Shown here in pieces: positions 9,240-18,704 of a stretch of DNA of 36,871 nucleotides (the first letter of the stretch is position 1; every line of letters starts with the position of its first letter). The notes beneath the pieces are model-generated. The model searched no databases. It was given only the letters and a program-made list of their open reading frames with translations, and was not told the origin of the DNA. The DNA lies in NCBI GenBank assembly GCA_016218375.1, contig JACREG010000100.1:1-36871 (forward strand), in the 5' to 3' direction. The stretch is from Gammaproteobacteria bacterium. Lineage in GTDB: Bacteria > Pseudomonadota > Gammaproteobacteria > Thiohalobacterales > Thiohalobacteraceae. Position numbers and translations under genes: made by a program.

Positions 9240-9899
9240 TCACACCTCCAGCAGACCGGAGAACTTGTCGCGGGCAGCCTGTTCGATGCTGGCGCGGGTG
9301 TTGTGGGCATACATGTCGCGGTACGACTGGAAGCCCGCGAACTCCGTCATCATCATCTGCGCCGGGAGGGTGAACACTGCCGGCGCGACTGCGGAGTAAC
9401 AGCGTGGGGCGGCGTCTGTCGGTCGCATGGAATCGGCCAGCATCGCCGCGCCGCACAGTTCGGCATAGGCCGCTGTCAGATCGTCGCACAGCTTGATGTA
9501 TGCCTTGGCCTTGTCGCCGACAGCCTCATGAGTCATGAGCCACTGTTCATGGGCAATCTGAGCGCGAATCTGAGCGGCCTTGGTGTTCAGGGCGTCGATC
9601 TGCGATTGAAGTATGTCGCGGGCTGCCTGCGCAGCCTCTGCGGTCTGTGCGTGTTCTGCGGCCGTCTGGCGGGCTTCCTCCAACTCGGCAGCGGCAGCGT
9701 AGATATCGACCGACTCACCAAGGAGTCGACGCCCGAGTAATCCACGATGTTTCTGTTCGGCTGCCGCGACTGTTGCCTGTGCGGCCTCAGCCTGTTCGCC
9801 GGCCGGCTGGACTTTGCCGGTCAGCTTTGCGACGTGTTCGGCGCGCTGTGCGTCGATGGCTGCCAGCTCGCTGGTGAGGTTCTTCAATGTTGCGTTCAC
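9240..9899 (-). CDS. Hypothetical 219-aa protein with Ala/Glu/Gln-rich coiled-coil N-terminus
   Basis: Long ORF; MNATLKNLTSELAAIDAQRAEHVAKLTGKVQPAGEQAEAAQATVAAAEQKH...; first gene after the repeat array. Confidence 0.65.
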   Translation of the reverse strand: MNATLKNLTSELAAIDAQRAEHVAKLTGKVQPAGEQAEAAQATVAAAEQKHRGLLGRRLLGESVDIYAAAAELEEARQTAAEHAQTAEAAQAARDILQSQIDALNTKAAQIRAQIAHEQWLMTHEAVGDKAKAYIKLCDDLTAAYAELCGAAMLADSMRPTDAAPRCYSAVAPAVFTLPAQMMMTEFAGFQSYRDMYAHNTRASIEQAARDKFSGLLEV

Positions 9900-9961
9900 G
9901 GTCTATTGCTCCTTCGTCGTGTATGCCCATAAGGGCGGTTAGAGATGGCTATCTAAATAGG

Positions 9962-10105
9962 TGTCCCGCTGCGGGACAATCGACCTAGCGAAAATGGGCG
10001 GTTTTGTACCGTGGCGGGACAAAGTGGCTGGATTCGCCTTTTCGGCGCGTCCGCTTTGTCCCGTGGCGGGACAATCTGCTGGGGCTTCGTCCCGCCACGG
10101 GGCTA
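9962..10105. repeat. Iteron/operator-like array: four TTTGTCCCG-TGG-CGGGACAAA palindromes
   Basis: TGTCCCGCTGCGGGACA 9962-9978; TTTGTACCGTGGCGGGACAAA 10003-10023; TTGTCCCGTGGCGGGACAA 10056-10074; CGTCCCGCCACGGGG ~10088-10102. Confidence 0.8.
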
Positions 10106-10111
10106 CCGTTT

Positions 10112-10576
10112 TCAATTTTCTGGTCTCCGTGCGCGACGCCAGACAGCGGGCATTGATGCCATAGGCGGACCAGCTAAGGTTTGCTCTTTCCCCATGTAGT
10201 CTGTGGTCCGATAACTGCCGGGCTTCACGTCCAACTTGTTCAGGTCGCAATCCAGAGGGAACAACGTGCAAGCGAACAAGGAGCAGTCGAGCCTTGAGCC
10301 TTGGCGCGTCTGGATCAGTAGTCCATTCGATATCAATTCGCGAATGGCAGCGTTCAGGCTCGAACGGCTGTTCCATCCGCGAACCATCATCAGCTTGGGC
10401 GCAAGCGAGATGTCGCCATTCCGCGTTGCGTTCGGGCCAAGGGCTGCGAGCACGTCGATCAGCAACTTTGCCGCAAGGGGCGAAAGCTCCGCACATGCTC
10501 TGGCGCGCAGGAACGCCAGTGGCAGCGGAAGCCAAGGCCCGTGTACTGCGACGGACTTCTTTTTGCGCGGCTCCAT
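10112..10576 (-). CDS. Winged-helix replication/regulatory protein of integrative elements (Rep-like)
   Basis: ELSPLAAKLLIDVLAALGPNATRNGDISLAPKLMMVRGWNSRSSLNAAIRELISNGLLIQTRQGSRLDCSLFACTLFPLD pattern. Confidence 0.6.
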   Translation of the reverse strand: MEPRKKKSVAVHGPWLPLPLAFLRARACAELSPLAAKLLIDVLAALGPNATRNGDISLAPKLMMVRGWNSRSSLNAAIRELISNGLLIQTRQGSRLDCSLFACTLFPLDCDLNKLDVKPGSYRTTDYMGKEQTLAGPPMASMPAVWRRARRPEN

Positions 10577-10915
10577 TCATGCCAGCGCCAGCATCGCCGC
10601 TGCGCGCTCGCGGTTGTCGTTATCCAACCAGTAGCGGCATACGCGGGTTTTGTGGCCGTCGTAGCCGGGCACGGTTTCGATGTGGCGCGAAACATTGATA
10701 CCCATGCGTTCGATCTTGGCGACGGTCGAATGGAGGCAGTGGTCGCCGATGCGTTCGGCTTCAAAGCGGTTGAGACTTCGGCCGTCGGCGAACTCGGCGA
10801 GAATGCGGGCTTGTTTCGTCGGGCGGTGGGTCGTGTTATGGTGGGGGCGCTGATTTCCCGGAAAGACCTTCGCCGCTTCCTGGCCACCGCTGGGGGCGGC
10901 TTTTTCTTTGCTCAT
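10577..10915 (-). CDS. Helix-turn-helix protein of integrative elements
   Basis: TKQARILAEFADGRSLNRFEAERIGDHCLHSTVAKIERMGINVSRHIETVPGYDGHKTRVCRYWL pattern. Confidence 0.65.
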   Translation of the reverse strand: MSKEKAAPSGGQEAAKVFPGNQRPHHNTTHRPTKQARILAEFADGRSLNRFEAERIGDHCLHSTVAKIERMGINVSRHIETVPGYDGHKTRVCRYWLDNDNRERAAAMLALA

Positions 10916-11157
10916 GGCGCACCCCCTTCCTTGCGGGCCGTCTTGATGCGCGCCTCGATCCAACTTGAGACTTCGCTATCGACCCAGCCGACGGCCTTTG
11001 AACCGATGGATACCGGGCGGGGGAATGTCGGATCGAAATCGCCGGGGCGCTTCTTGTTGCGTCGCAACTTGGCGTAGATGGATGACCGTGAAAGCCCGGT
11101 GCGGGCCTCCACCTCTTTGCGCCGAATGATTTTCGGCGCGGCGTGTTGTGCGGCCAT
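10912..11157 (-). CDS. AlpA-family helix-turn-helix regulator
   Basis: IIRRKEVEARTGLSRSSIYAKLRRNKKRPGDFDPTFPRPVSIGSKAVGWVDSEVSSWIEARI is a typical AlpA/phage excisionase-regulator pattern. Confidence 0.85.
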   Translation of the reverse strand: MAAQHAAPKIIRRKEVEARTGLSRSSIYAKLRRNKKRPGDFDPTFPRPVSIGSKAVGWVDSEVSSWIEARIKTARKEGGAP

Positions 11158-11251
11158 GCTCGCAACTCCGAAGAGTTCGCCGGAACATACCGGCATGGTT
11201 TCGCACAATATGTACATCCCACCCCGTCATCTTGGGGTGGAATTTGGAGGA

Positions 11252-11731
11252 TTATTTTACCCCCATGCTGCGATTGAACTTCTTGTAGGCCGTGATTACT
11301 TCGTGAATCTTGCAGCCCGCCGCCTGACTGACAATGTGAGCCGCCGTGGTTTTCCCGGATAGTTCATTGTTCGAGTAGTGCGGCAAATCGAATGCCTTTG
11401 CCACTTCCTGAGTAGCCATCCAATATTTGTAATCTCGCTCCCAGTTGTCGTACTTGTCGCTCCCCCTTTTGGTGGGGCGCTTCGTCTTGCCCTCAAGCAC
11501 ATCAGCGGCGAAAGTCGCAAGCTCTGGTGGCAGTCTCTCATTCTTACGCAGCAATTTAGCGGCGACCGCCACCAACGCATCAAAGTCATTTGTGTCGGGG
11601 TTGGTCGCGGCGGTTAGTAGTGCCTTGGCGACATTCTCATGCTGTTGTGGAGTTGACACCTTTACGTCATCGACAAGAAGGTCCGGGTCGCTCAATAATC
11701 GTTTGGCAAACGCGATAGCATCATCGTTCAC
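11252..11731 (-). CDS. Hypothetical protein, integrase-linked
   Basis: MNDDAIAFAKRLLSDPDLLVDDVKV...; 159-aa ORF in the same direction as int. Confidence 0.6.
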   Translation of the reverse strand: MNDDAIAFAKRLLSDPDLLVDDVKVSTPQQHENVAKALLTAATNPDTNDFDALVAVAAKLLRKNERLPPELATFAADVLEGKTKRPTKRGSDKYDNWERDYKYWMATQEVAKAFDLPHYSNNELSGKTTAAHIVSQAAGCKIHEVITAYKKFNRSMGVK

Positions 11732-11742
11732 GGGCTTCCCCC

Positions 11743-13065
11743 TCAGACCGCCTGAAACGCCTTGCCGAAGTTGCCGATAATCACCTTACGGCCTTCCTCG
11801 ATCTGGCTGTCCACGAAATCCGCCCACCATTGCAACATATCGCGGCGCTGGTCTGCATACTGCGCCCGGTTGTAAACGCCTCTGATGCCCTTGGTTTCGT
11901 GGGCCAGACATTTCTCGATCCAGTCGGAGTTAAAACCCGCTTCATGCAAATGCGTTGATGCTGTCCGCCGGAAGTCATGAATTACGAAATCCCGCACCTC
12001 GATTTCCAGCGAGCGTACCGCCTGATTCAAGGTGCTATGAGCAATCGGTTGGCGCGGGTCGCTACGGCTTGGAAATACCCACTCTGAATCACTCGCCAGT
12101 CCCTTCAATTCTTCGAACATCGCCACGGCCTGCCGGGGCAAGTGAACAAGGTGTGGCTTGTCCTTCTTCATGCGCTCGCCGGGTATAGCCCATTCGCCTT
12201 TCTCAAGGTCTAGCTCGCTCCACTTTGCTTCGATCAGTTCCGATTTCCGCACCATGCACAGAATCAGCAGGTGGATAGCCAGCTTGTAAGCCCGCTTGAT
12301 GCTGGACTGATAGATCGCCCGCAGCAGCTTTCCGACTTCATCCGGGGACAGTGCTACGTCGCGGCTCTTGGCTTGGGCAATGAACTTCGCCTCGATAGCT
12401 GCCGCGGGATTGAATTGGGTTTTCTCTCGCGCAATGGCATAGGCAAAAAGCCGTTTCAGAACATTGCGGGTTTGCAGCGCCATTTGATCGGCCCCGCGAT
12501 TCTTGATCTTGTCGGTAATCGCCAGAATATCGGTCACGGTCACATCGGCAACTCGCTTACTGCCAATGGCTGGAATCACGTCTTTGTCCAGAACCCGCTT
12601 GATGTTGCGGGGGCTACTGTTCGCGGGTTCCACAATCTCGGCATACCAGCGCTTTGCAAAGGCTTCCACTGTGTCCGCCTCCTTCGTTGCGGCTTCCTTG
12701 GCTTTGACCTTCTCGATAGCCTTCAAGCACCAATTGCGGATGAAGAATTCAGCCAGCTCCTTGGCGGCGGGGGAGACATCCTCGGGGATCGGATCACCAC
12801 GCTTCAAGGCCATCGGAGACAGGCCACGCCCGGCCAGCGCCTTGCAGTCATCGCGCCATGTGCGGGCTTCGGCCAGAGAATAGGCGGGGTAATCTCCAAG
12901 CGAGATTTTTTCTTGCTTGCTCCCGCGGCCGCCTACCCGGTAGCGAAGCCGCCAAACCTTCGAGCCGCCGGGCATAACCTCTATGTGCAATCCGCCATCA
13001 TCGGTTTCGATATACGGCTTTTCGCCCGGCTTTAGATTCCGCAGCTTGGTATCTGACAGTGCCAT
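11743..13065 (-). CDS. int: DUF4102/P4-type tyrosine recombinase (integrase); likely start MALSDTKLRNLKPGEKPY
   Basis: ALSDTKLRNLKPGEKPYIETDDGGLHIEVMPGGSKVWRLRYR N-domain; HDFRRTASTHLHEAGF...YNRAQY catalytic motifs. Confidence 0.95.
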   Translation of the reverse strand: MALSDTKLRNLKPGEKPYIETDDGGLHIEVMPGGSKVWRLRYRVGGRGSKQEKISLGDYPAYSLAEARTWRDDCKALAGRGLSPMALKRGDPIPEDVSPAAKELAEFFIRNWCLKAIEKVKAKEAATKEADTVEAFAKRWYAEIVEPANSSPRNIKRVLDKDVIPAIGSKRVADVTVTDILAITDKIKNRGADQMALQTRNVLKRLFAYAIAREKTQFNPAAAIEAKFIAQAKSRDVALSPDEVGKLLRAIYQSSIKRAYKLAIHLLILCMVRKSELIEAKWSELDLEKGEWAIPGERMKKDKPHLVHLPRQAVAMFEELKGLASDSEWVFPSRSDPRQPIAHSTLNQAVRSLEIEVRDFVIHDFRRTASTHLHEAGFNSDWIEKCLAHETKGIRGVYNRAQYADQRRDMLQWWADFVDSQIEEGRKVIIGNFGKAFQAV

Positions 13066-13081
13066 GATGCCCTCCATCCGC

Positions 13082-13296
13082 GTGTTCCCATGGAATCGAC
13101 CTCCATCTTGGGAACACCAACAACCATGGGAACACATGCTTAAATGTCTTGATGAATAGCAGCTTTCATCTGCATGCGCCCGCCCGGTGTTCCCATGAAA
13201 ACCTGATATCACCGACTCCAGAAATGGCCGTTTGGGAACACCGACGTACCATCATGGGAACACGGCATACAGCCATGGGAACACTCTTGGGAACAC
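13082..13296. repeat. Eight TGGGAACAC repeats in both orientations upstream of int, putative arm-type or regulatory sites
   Basis: 13082-13090(-), 13109-13117, 13127-13135, 13187-13195(-), 13233-13241, 13255-13263, 13276-13284, 13288-13296. Confidence 0.85.
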
Positions 13297-13407
13297 ACTT
13301 TCGCGGATTGACGCGGAACATGCAAGCATTCCGCGTAACAAAAAGCCCGCTTTAATGCGAGCTTAGGTAGTGTTTGCGGACGGCCTCAGCCTATGTCGGA
13401 ACGCTTA

Positions 13408-14769
13408 CTATTTTCCAATACAGAAACTGGAAAAAATCCGCCCCAGCAGATCGTCGCTGGAAAACTCGCCGGTGATTTCGTTCAAGGACTGCTGCGCCAG
13501 GTGCAGTTCCTCGGCGAGCAGTTCGCCGGCGCGCTGTTGTTCCAATTGTATCTTGCCTTGCTGAACATGCTCCCAGGCGCGCGCCAGCGCATCGAGGTGG
13601 CGGCGGCGCGCGGTGAAGCCATGTTCGCTTGCGCCGGTGTAACCCATGCAGTGTTTGAGATGAGCGCGCAGTGCGTCGATGCCGATGTCTTGTTGCGCGG
13701 AGAGATACAGATGTTCGCGGCTGGCATCCGCCGCGCTGTTGGGCGCGTGGCCGCTGAGGTCGATCTTGTTGTGGACGAGCGTGTGCGGGAGTTGTTGCGG
13801 AAGGCGATCGAGGATGGCTTGATCGGCGTCGTTGAAGCCCTGCGTGTCATCGATCACCAGCAATAAACGGTCGGCGGTTTCGATGGCGCGCCAAGCGCGC
13901 TTCATGCCTTCCTGTTCGACGGCATCGCTACTGTCGCGTAGACCAGCGGTGTCGATGATGTGCAGCGGCATACCGTCGATCTGAATGTGTTCGCGCAGCA
14001 CATCGCGGGTGGTGCCGGCGATGGGCGTGACGATGGCGGCCTCATGGCCGGCGAGCGCGTTGAGTAGACTGGACTTGCCGGCGTTGGGTTGTCCGGCGAT
14101 GACGACGGTCATGCCTTCGCGCAGGAGGCGGCCTTGCTGGGCGCTAGTGCGCAGTTCGACGAACTGTGTTTCGAGCGCAGATAACTGCTGTTGAATCTCA
14201 CCGTCGTTGAGAAAGTCGACTTCCTCTTCGGGAAAGTCGATGGCGGCTTCGACATACATGCGCAGTTGGATCAAGGCTTCGACCAGCGCGTGAATGCGCT
14301 GCGAGAATTCGCCTTGTAAGGAACGCACGGCGGCGCGCGCGGCTTGCGCGGTGCCGGCGTCGATGAGATCGGCGATGGCTTCGGCTTGGGCGAGATCGAG
14401 TTTGTCGTTCAGGAAAGCGCGTTGGGAGAATTCGCCGGGGCGTGCCAGGCGTGCGCCGAGTTGCAACGCGCGCGCGAGCAGCAGATCCATCACCACCGGG
14501 CCGCCGTGGCCGTGCAACTCCAGGACGTGTTCGCCGGTGAAGGAATTTGGTGCGGGGAAATACAGTGCGAGGCCGTTGTCGATTTGTTCGCCGTGTGCGT
14601 CGGTGAAGCGGTGCAGTTCCGCATGGCGTGGCGACGGTAATGTGCCCAGCAGTGCTCGCGCGATGTCGGGAACTGTGTTGCCGGAGATGCGCACGATGCC
14701 GACGCCGCCGCGACCGGGCGGGGTAGCGATCGCGGCGATGGTATCGGCGTCGGTGAGGGACTCTGCCAT
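13408..14769 (-). CDS. mnmE: tRNA uridine-5-carboxymethylaminomethyl modification GTPase MnmE (TrmE)
   Basis: [39 protein letters not shown]-terminal IFSSFCIGK. Confidence 0.98.
   Translation of the reverse strand: MAESLTDADTIAAIATPPGRGGVGIVRISGNTVPDIARALLGTLPSPRHAELHRFTDAHGEQIDNGLALYFPAPNSFTGEHVLELHGHGGPVVMDLLLARALQLGARLARPGEFSQRAFLNDKLDLAQAEAIADLIDAGTAQAARAAVRSLQGEFSQRIHALVEALIQLRMYVEAAIDFPEEEVDFLNDGEIQQQLSALETQFVELRTSAQQGRLLREGMTVVIAGQPNAGKSSLLNALAGHEAAIVTPIAGTTRDVLREHIQIDGMPLHIIDTAGLRDSSDAVEQEGMKRAWRAIETADRLLLVIDDTQGFNDADQAILDRLPQQLPHTLVHNKIDLSGHAPNSAADASREHLYLSAQQDIGIDALRAHLKHCMGYTGASEHGFTARRRHLDALARAWEHVQQGKIQLEQQRAGELLAEELHLAQQSLNEITGEFSSDDLLGRIFSSFCIGK
13415..13425. repeat. Right att core inside the mnmE 3' end
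   Basis: CCAATACAGAA; reverse strand TTCTGTATTGGAAAATAG encodes the conserved FCIGK* end of MnmE. Confidence 0.85.
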
Positions 14770-14787
14770 CGCAGTTCCCGAAGCGGG

Positions 14788-16431
14788 CTATTTGCCGCCT
14801 TGCTCCACGCGCTTGGTGATGACCCATTGCTGGGTAATGGACAGGATGTTGTTGGTCACCCAGTACAACACCAGGCCCGAGGGGAAGAAGGCGAAGAACA
14901 CGGTGAAGATGAACGGCAACATCATCATCACCTTGGCCTGCACCGGGTCCACCGGCGCGGGGTTGAGCTTCTGCTGAATGAACATGGTCACGCCCATGAT
15001 CAGCGGCAGCACGTAGTACGGGTCTTTCGCCGACAAGTCGGTGAGCCAGAGGATGAACGGTGCCTGACGCATTTCGACGCTTTCCAGCAGCACCCAGTAC
15101 AACGCGATGAACACCGGGATCTGGATGACAATGGGCAGACAGCCGCCGAGCGGGTTGATCTTCTCGGTGCGGTACAAATCCATCATGGCTTGATTGAGCT
15201 TCTGGCGGTCCTCGCCGTAACGCTCTTTCAGCGCTTGCAGGCGCGGCGCCATTTTGCGCATCTGCGCCATGGAACGGTAGCTGGTCTCGGAGAGTTTGTA
15301 GAACGCCAACTTGATAATCAGGGTCAGCAGAATGATCGACCAGCCCCAGTTGCTGACTAGCGCGTGAATCTTCTCGACCAGCCAGAAGATCGGTTTGGCG
15401 ATGAGGGTGAGCTTGCCGTAGTCGACGGTAAGCTCCAGACCGGGCGCGACGGCGCCGAGCTGATCCTGGAGTTTGGGGCCGATGTAGATACGACTGCCGA
15501 AGGTTTGAGTTGCACCGGTAGGCACGGTGAGCGTGGGGCCGGCCAGACCCAGCACATAGCGGTTGCCTTCGATGACGCGACTGTAATAGTGATTGGGTTC
15601 GCCGGCGGCGGGGATCAGCGCGCCGAGGAAGTAATGTTGGATCATGGCCGCCCAGCCGTCTTTGATGTCGCGGGCCAGATCGGAGTCGGTCATGTCCTTG
15701 AACTGAATCTTTTCGTACTTGTCTTCGGGGCTGTAGATCACGCCGCCGGTGTAGGTGTAGATGAATTTGTTGCTGGCGTCCTTGCTGCCCTCGGCGCGTT
15801 GCAACTGCCGGTATTGTTGGCCGCTCCAGTCTTTACCGCTTTGGTTGGCGACCACTTGATCGAGCTCGACCACATACGCGCCGGGGCGGAAGCGGTAATG
15901 CTTGGTGACAGTGACGCCTTCGGGACTGCGCCAAGTCAGCGGCACATCCAGAACGTCCTGGTTCGGGGCGAGTCGGTATTCTTTTTGCGCGGCTTCGAAC
16001 ACCACATGGTGGGTCGGCTCGGTGCCGCTCTGGGTGCGCAGGCCGGACTGGATGATAAACAGATCCGGCATCTGTTCGTTGAGCAGGCGCACCGGAACGT
16101 CGGGGGCCTCGGAGGCCTTCGGGAAACGGGTCAGGTCGGCCTGACGCAAGTCGCCGCCTTGGGTGTCGATGACCACATCCAACACATCCGTCACCACGCG
16201 TACCCGCGCGGCTGTGGTCACGCTCGCATCGGCCGGCGCTTGAACGGGTTTGGCCGTCGGCGCTGCGGTCGGAAGATCCGCAGCGGGTGCGCTCGGTGTC
16301 GCCGTCGGCGCGGCGGCCTGTTGCGTCGTCGGTGCCGGCGCCGGGCTGTTGTAATCGCGTTGCCAGGCCTCCCACAGCATCAGCGATACGAACGACAAGG
16401 CGATGAACAGAATGAGACGCTGGTTATCCAT
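14788..16431 (-). CDS. yidC: Membrane protein insertase YidC
   Basis: [63 protein letters not shown]. Confidence 0.98.
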   Translation of the reverse strand: MDNQRLILFIALSFVSLMLWEAWQRDYNSPAPAPTTQQAAAPTATPSAPAADLPTAAPTAKPVQAPADASVTTAARVRVVTDVLDVVIDTQGGDLRQADLTRFPKASEAPDVPVRLLNEQMPDLFIIQSGLRTQSGTEPTHHVVFEAAQKEYRLAPNQDVLDVPLTWRSPEGVTVTKHYRFRPGAYVVELDQVVANQSGKDWSGQQYRQLQRAEGSKDASNKFIYTYTGGVIYSPEDKYEKIQFKDMTDSDLARDIKDGWAAMIQHYFLGALIPAAGEPNHYYSRVIEGNRYVLGLAGPTLTVPTGATQTFGSRIYIGPKLQDQLGAVAPGLELTVDYGKLTLIAKPIFWLVEKIHALVSNWGWSIILLTLIIKLAFYKLSETSYRSMAQMRKMAPRLQALKERYGEDRQKLNQAMMDLYRTEKINPLGGCLPIVIQIPVFIALYWVLLESVEMRQAPFILWLTDLSAKDPYYVLPLIMGVTMFIQQKLNPAPVDPVQAKVMMMLPFIFTVFFAFFPSGLVLYWVTNNILSITQQWVITKRVEQGGK

Positions 16432-16663
16432 GATGGTTACAACGCGGTAGTGAGTCGGGAACGGGATCGATCCCGCCGGGATGCCAAGGGTGACAACGGC
16501 CGACGCGGCGCACGGCCAGGGCGAGGCCGCGCCAGCTTCCAAAGCGCTCGATGGCCGTCAGGGCGTAACACGAACAGGTCGGATAAAAACGGCAGTGCTG
16601 CCCCACCCAGGGACTGAGAAAATAACGATAGCCACGGATAATCAGCGTGAGGATGGTACGCAT
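16424..16663 (-). CDS. yidD: Membrane protein insertion efficiency factor YidD
   Basis: [34 protein letters not shown]...[13 protein letters not shown]. Confidence 0.95.
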   Translation of the reverse strand: MRTILTLIIRGYRYFLSPWVGQHCRFYPTCSCYALTAIERFGSWRGLALAVRRVGRCHPWHPGGIDPVPDSLPRCNHHG

Positions 16664-17016
16664 GGGCGTCGCTTGAGTCGGTTCCAATGCTCTTCCAGTT
16701 CGGCGCGTAATGCCTGGCGCGTGGCCGTCGCGGCGGACGCTTTGGCCATGACGACGATATCCCAGCCGCCCAGTTCGCCCTGGCGATGGCGGAAGCTTTC
16801 CCGGACGATGCGCTTGATTCTATTACGCACCACGGCTCGCGATGCGGCCTTTTTGGAAATGGCCAAGCCCAAGCGGGGATAACTCAATCCATTCGGCGCG
16901 GTCAACACGGTGAGGGCCCGGCTGGTACTGCGCCCCGCCTCGGCAAAAACCCGCCGGTACTCGACAGGCCGGGTCAGTCGCGCACTGCGCGTGAAACTGG
17001 CCGGGCTCCGTTCCAA
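16642..17016 (-). CDS. rnpA: Ribonuclease P protein component
   Basis: [17 protein letters not shown]...[29 protein letters not shown]. Confidence 0.96.
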   Translation of the reverse strand: MERSPASFTRSARLTRPVEYRRVFAEAGRSTSRALTVLTAPNGLSYPRLGLAISKKAASRAVVRNRIKRIVRESFRHRQGELGGWDIVVMAKASAATATRQALRAELEEHWNRLKRRPCVPSSR

Positions 17017-17028
17017 GACGTGGGAAGA

Positions 17029-17163
17029 CTAGACGCTCAGGCGAGCCCGACCCTTGGCACGGCGTGCCTTGAGGACCAGACGGCCATTCTTGGTGCGCAT
17101 CCGCGCGCGAAAGCCGTGGGTACGCTTACGATGAAGGTTGCTGGGTTGGAACGTTCTTTTCAT
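17029..17163 (-). CDS. rpmH: 50S ribosomal protein L34
   Basis: [44 protein letters not shown]. Confidence 0.99.
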   Translation of the reverse strand: MKRTFQPSNLHRKRTHGFRARMRTKNGRLVLKARRAKGRARLSV

Positions 17164-17265
17164 GACCGTAACTCGTTGTCGGATGACCGCAGTAGACACA
17201 CGGCGGAGAACGGGCAATGGTAGCGGTAGCCTGGAAGGGGTGTCAATAAAAATGGGCTTTCAGCG

Positions 17266-17274
17266 TGTGGATAA
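17266..17274 (-). promoter_or_regulatory. DnaA box (TTATCCACA on - strand) upstream of dnaA
   Basis: TGTGGATAA exact reverse complement of the consensus box. Confidence 0.8.
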
Positions 17275-17345
17275 CTCGGGACATCGGGTATAGACTGCTG
17301 CCTCCCCCGCATGCCGAAGATGGTACGTTCTGGAGGTTTGGAGCG

Positions 17346-18704
17346 TTGGACGCCCCGTTGTGGAAGAAATGTCTGGATCGCCTGGAAACCGAATTGCCTG
17401 AACAGCAGTTCAACACCTGGATCCGTCCCCTGCATGCCGTGGCGGAAGATAATTGCCTGCGCCTGCTTGCGCCCAATCGTTTCGTCCTGGATTGGGTGCG
17501 GAAGCATTTCTTCGACCAGATTAGCCAGGCGGTACTGGATTTCTCGCCGGCGCCAGCGCCCCGGATCGCGTTGGAAGTGGGTACGCGCCGCGCCGCGCCG
17601 GCTCAAGCACCGAAACCCGCCGAGAGTGAAACCCGGTTTACCCGTGACATCGAGCGCGCGACAACCCGGCAAAGTTCCGTGGGCAATCACACCCTGAATC
17701 CGAATTCCACTTTCGAGAATTTCGTCGAAGGTAAATCCAATCAACTGGCCCGCGCAGCGTCCACCCAAGTCGGCGAAAATCCCGGCGGCGCCTATAATCC
17801 GCTGTTTATCTATGGCGGCGTGGGCTTGGGTAAAACGCATTTGATGCACGCGGTCGGCAATCTTATCCTTGCCAGCAAGCCGAATGCCCGGGTGGTGTAC
17901 CTGCATTCCGAGCGGTTCGTCGCCGATATGGTCAAGGCGCTGCAGCACAATGCCATCAACGAATTCAAACGTTACTATCGCTCGGTTGACGCGCTGTTGA
18001 TCGACGATATCCAGTTTTTTGCCGGGAAAGAGCGTTCTCAGGAAGAATTCTTCCACACGTTTAATGCCCTGCTCGAAGGCCAGCAGCAAGTCATTCTGAC
18101 CTGTGATCGTTATCCAAAAGAGGTCGCCGGTCTTGAAGAACGCCTGAAATCTCGTTTCGGTTGGGGCCTCACGGTCGCCATCGAACCCCCGGAACTCGAA
18201 ACCCGTGTGGCTATCTTGATGTCGAAGGCGGCACAAGTTCAAATCGAGCTACCCAATGAAGTGGCCTTCTTCGTCGCCAAGCGTATTCAGTCGAACATTC
18301 GTGAGTTGGAAGGCGCGTTGCGCCGCGTGATCGCGAGTTCGCGCTTTACCGGCCGACCGATCACACTGGAGTTCGCCAAAGAATCTTTGCGTGACCTGCT
18401 CGCCTTGCAGGATAAATTGGTTTCTATCGAGAATATCCAAAAGACCGTTGCGGACTATTACAAGATTCGCATCGCCGATCTGCTCTCGGCTCGCCGGAGT
18501 CGCTCTGTTGCCAGGCCGCGTCAAATCGCCATGGCGCTGGCCAAGGAGTTGACCAGCCACAGCCTGCCCGAGATCGGGGACTCTTTTGGCGGGCGCGACC
18601 ATACGACAGTACTGCACGCGTGTCGTAAGATTGCCGAATTACGCGAGGCTGAGGCACGCGTCAAAGAGGATTATTACAACCTGTTAAGAACGTTGACGAC
18701 TTGA
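17346..18704 (+). CDS. dnaA: Chromosomal replication initiator DnaA, probable TTG start
   Basis: [61 protein letters not shown] upstream of TTG 17346. Confidence 0.97.
   Translation: MDAPLWKKCLDRLETELPEQQFNTWIRPLHAVAEDNCLRLLAPNRFVLDWVRKHFFDQISQAVLDFSPAPAPRIALEVGTRRAAPAQAPKPAESETRFTRDIERATTRQSSVGNHTLNPNSTFENFVEGKSNQLARAASTQVGENPGGAYNPLFIYGGVGLGKTHLMHAVGNLILASKPNARVVYLHSERFVADMVKALQHNAINEFKRYYRSVDALLIDDIQFFAGKERSQEEFFHTFNALLEGQQQVILTCDRYPKEVAGLEERLKSRFGWGLTVAIEPPELETRVAILMSKAAQVQIELPNEVAFFVAKRIQSNIRELEGALRRVIASSRFTGRPITLEFAKESLRDLLALQDKLVSIENIQKTVADYYKIRIADLLSARRSRSVARPRQIAMALAKELTSHSLPEIGDSFGGRDHTTVLHACRKIAELREAEARVKEDYYNLLRTLTT

Larger units (their letters stand above)
5722..13425. mobile_element. 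Integrative element (~7.7 kb, satellite/P4-integrase type) inserted at the 3' end of mnmE
   Basis: CCAATACAGAA direct repeat at 5722-5732 and 13415-13425; tyrosine integrase next to the mnmE end; AlpA, HTH and phage-type genes; no such genes in the flanking core. Confidence 0.87.

Noticed and set aside
7208-9740. Several plus-strand ORFs (153, 151, 202, 198 aa) opposite the element operon
   Set aside because: Antisense to a tightly packed minus-strand operon with overlapping starts/stops and a matching terminator
11219-11240. CCACCCC-N8-GGGGTGG hairpin between AlpA and the 159-aa ORF
   Set aside because: No T-tract on the minus strand and only 7-bp arms; too weak to call a terminator or regulator
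13067-13212. Upstream extension of the integrase ORF
   Set aside because: Encoded by TGGGAACAC repeats (HGNT...HGNTR); the conserved DUF4102 start is MALSDTKLRNLKPGEK
5722-13425. CRISPR array or tRNA as integration target
   Set aside because: Short repeats have irregular spacing and no spacer pattern; no tRNA cloverleaf seen; the target is the protein gene mnmE
17160-18242. 360-aa minus-strand ORF over dnaA
   Set aside because: Shadow ORF of dnaA; the rpmH start is well defined at 17163
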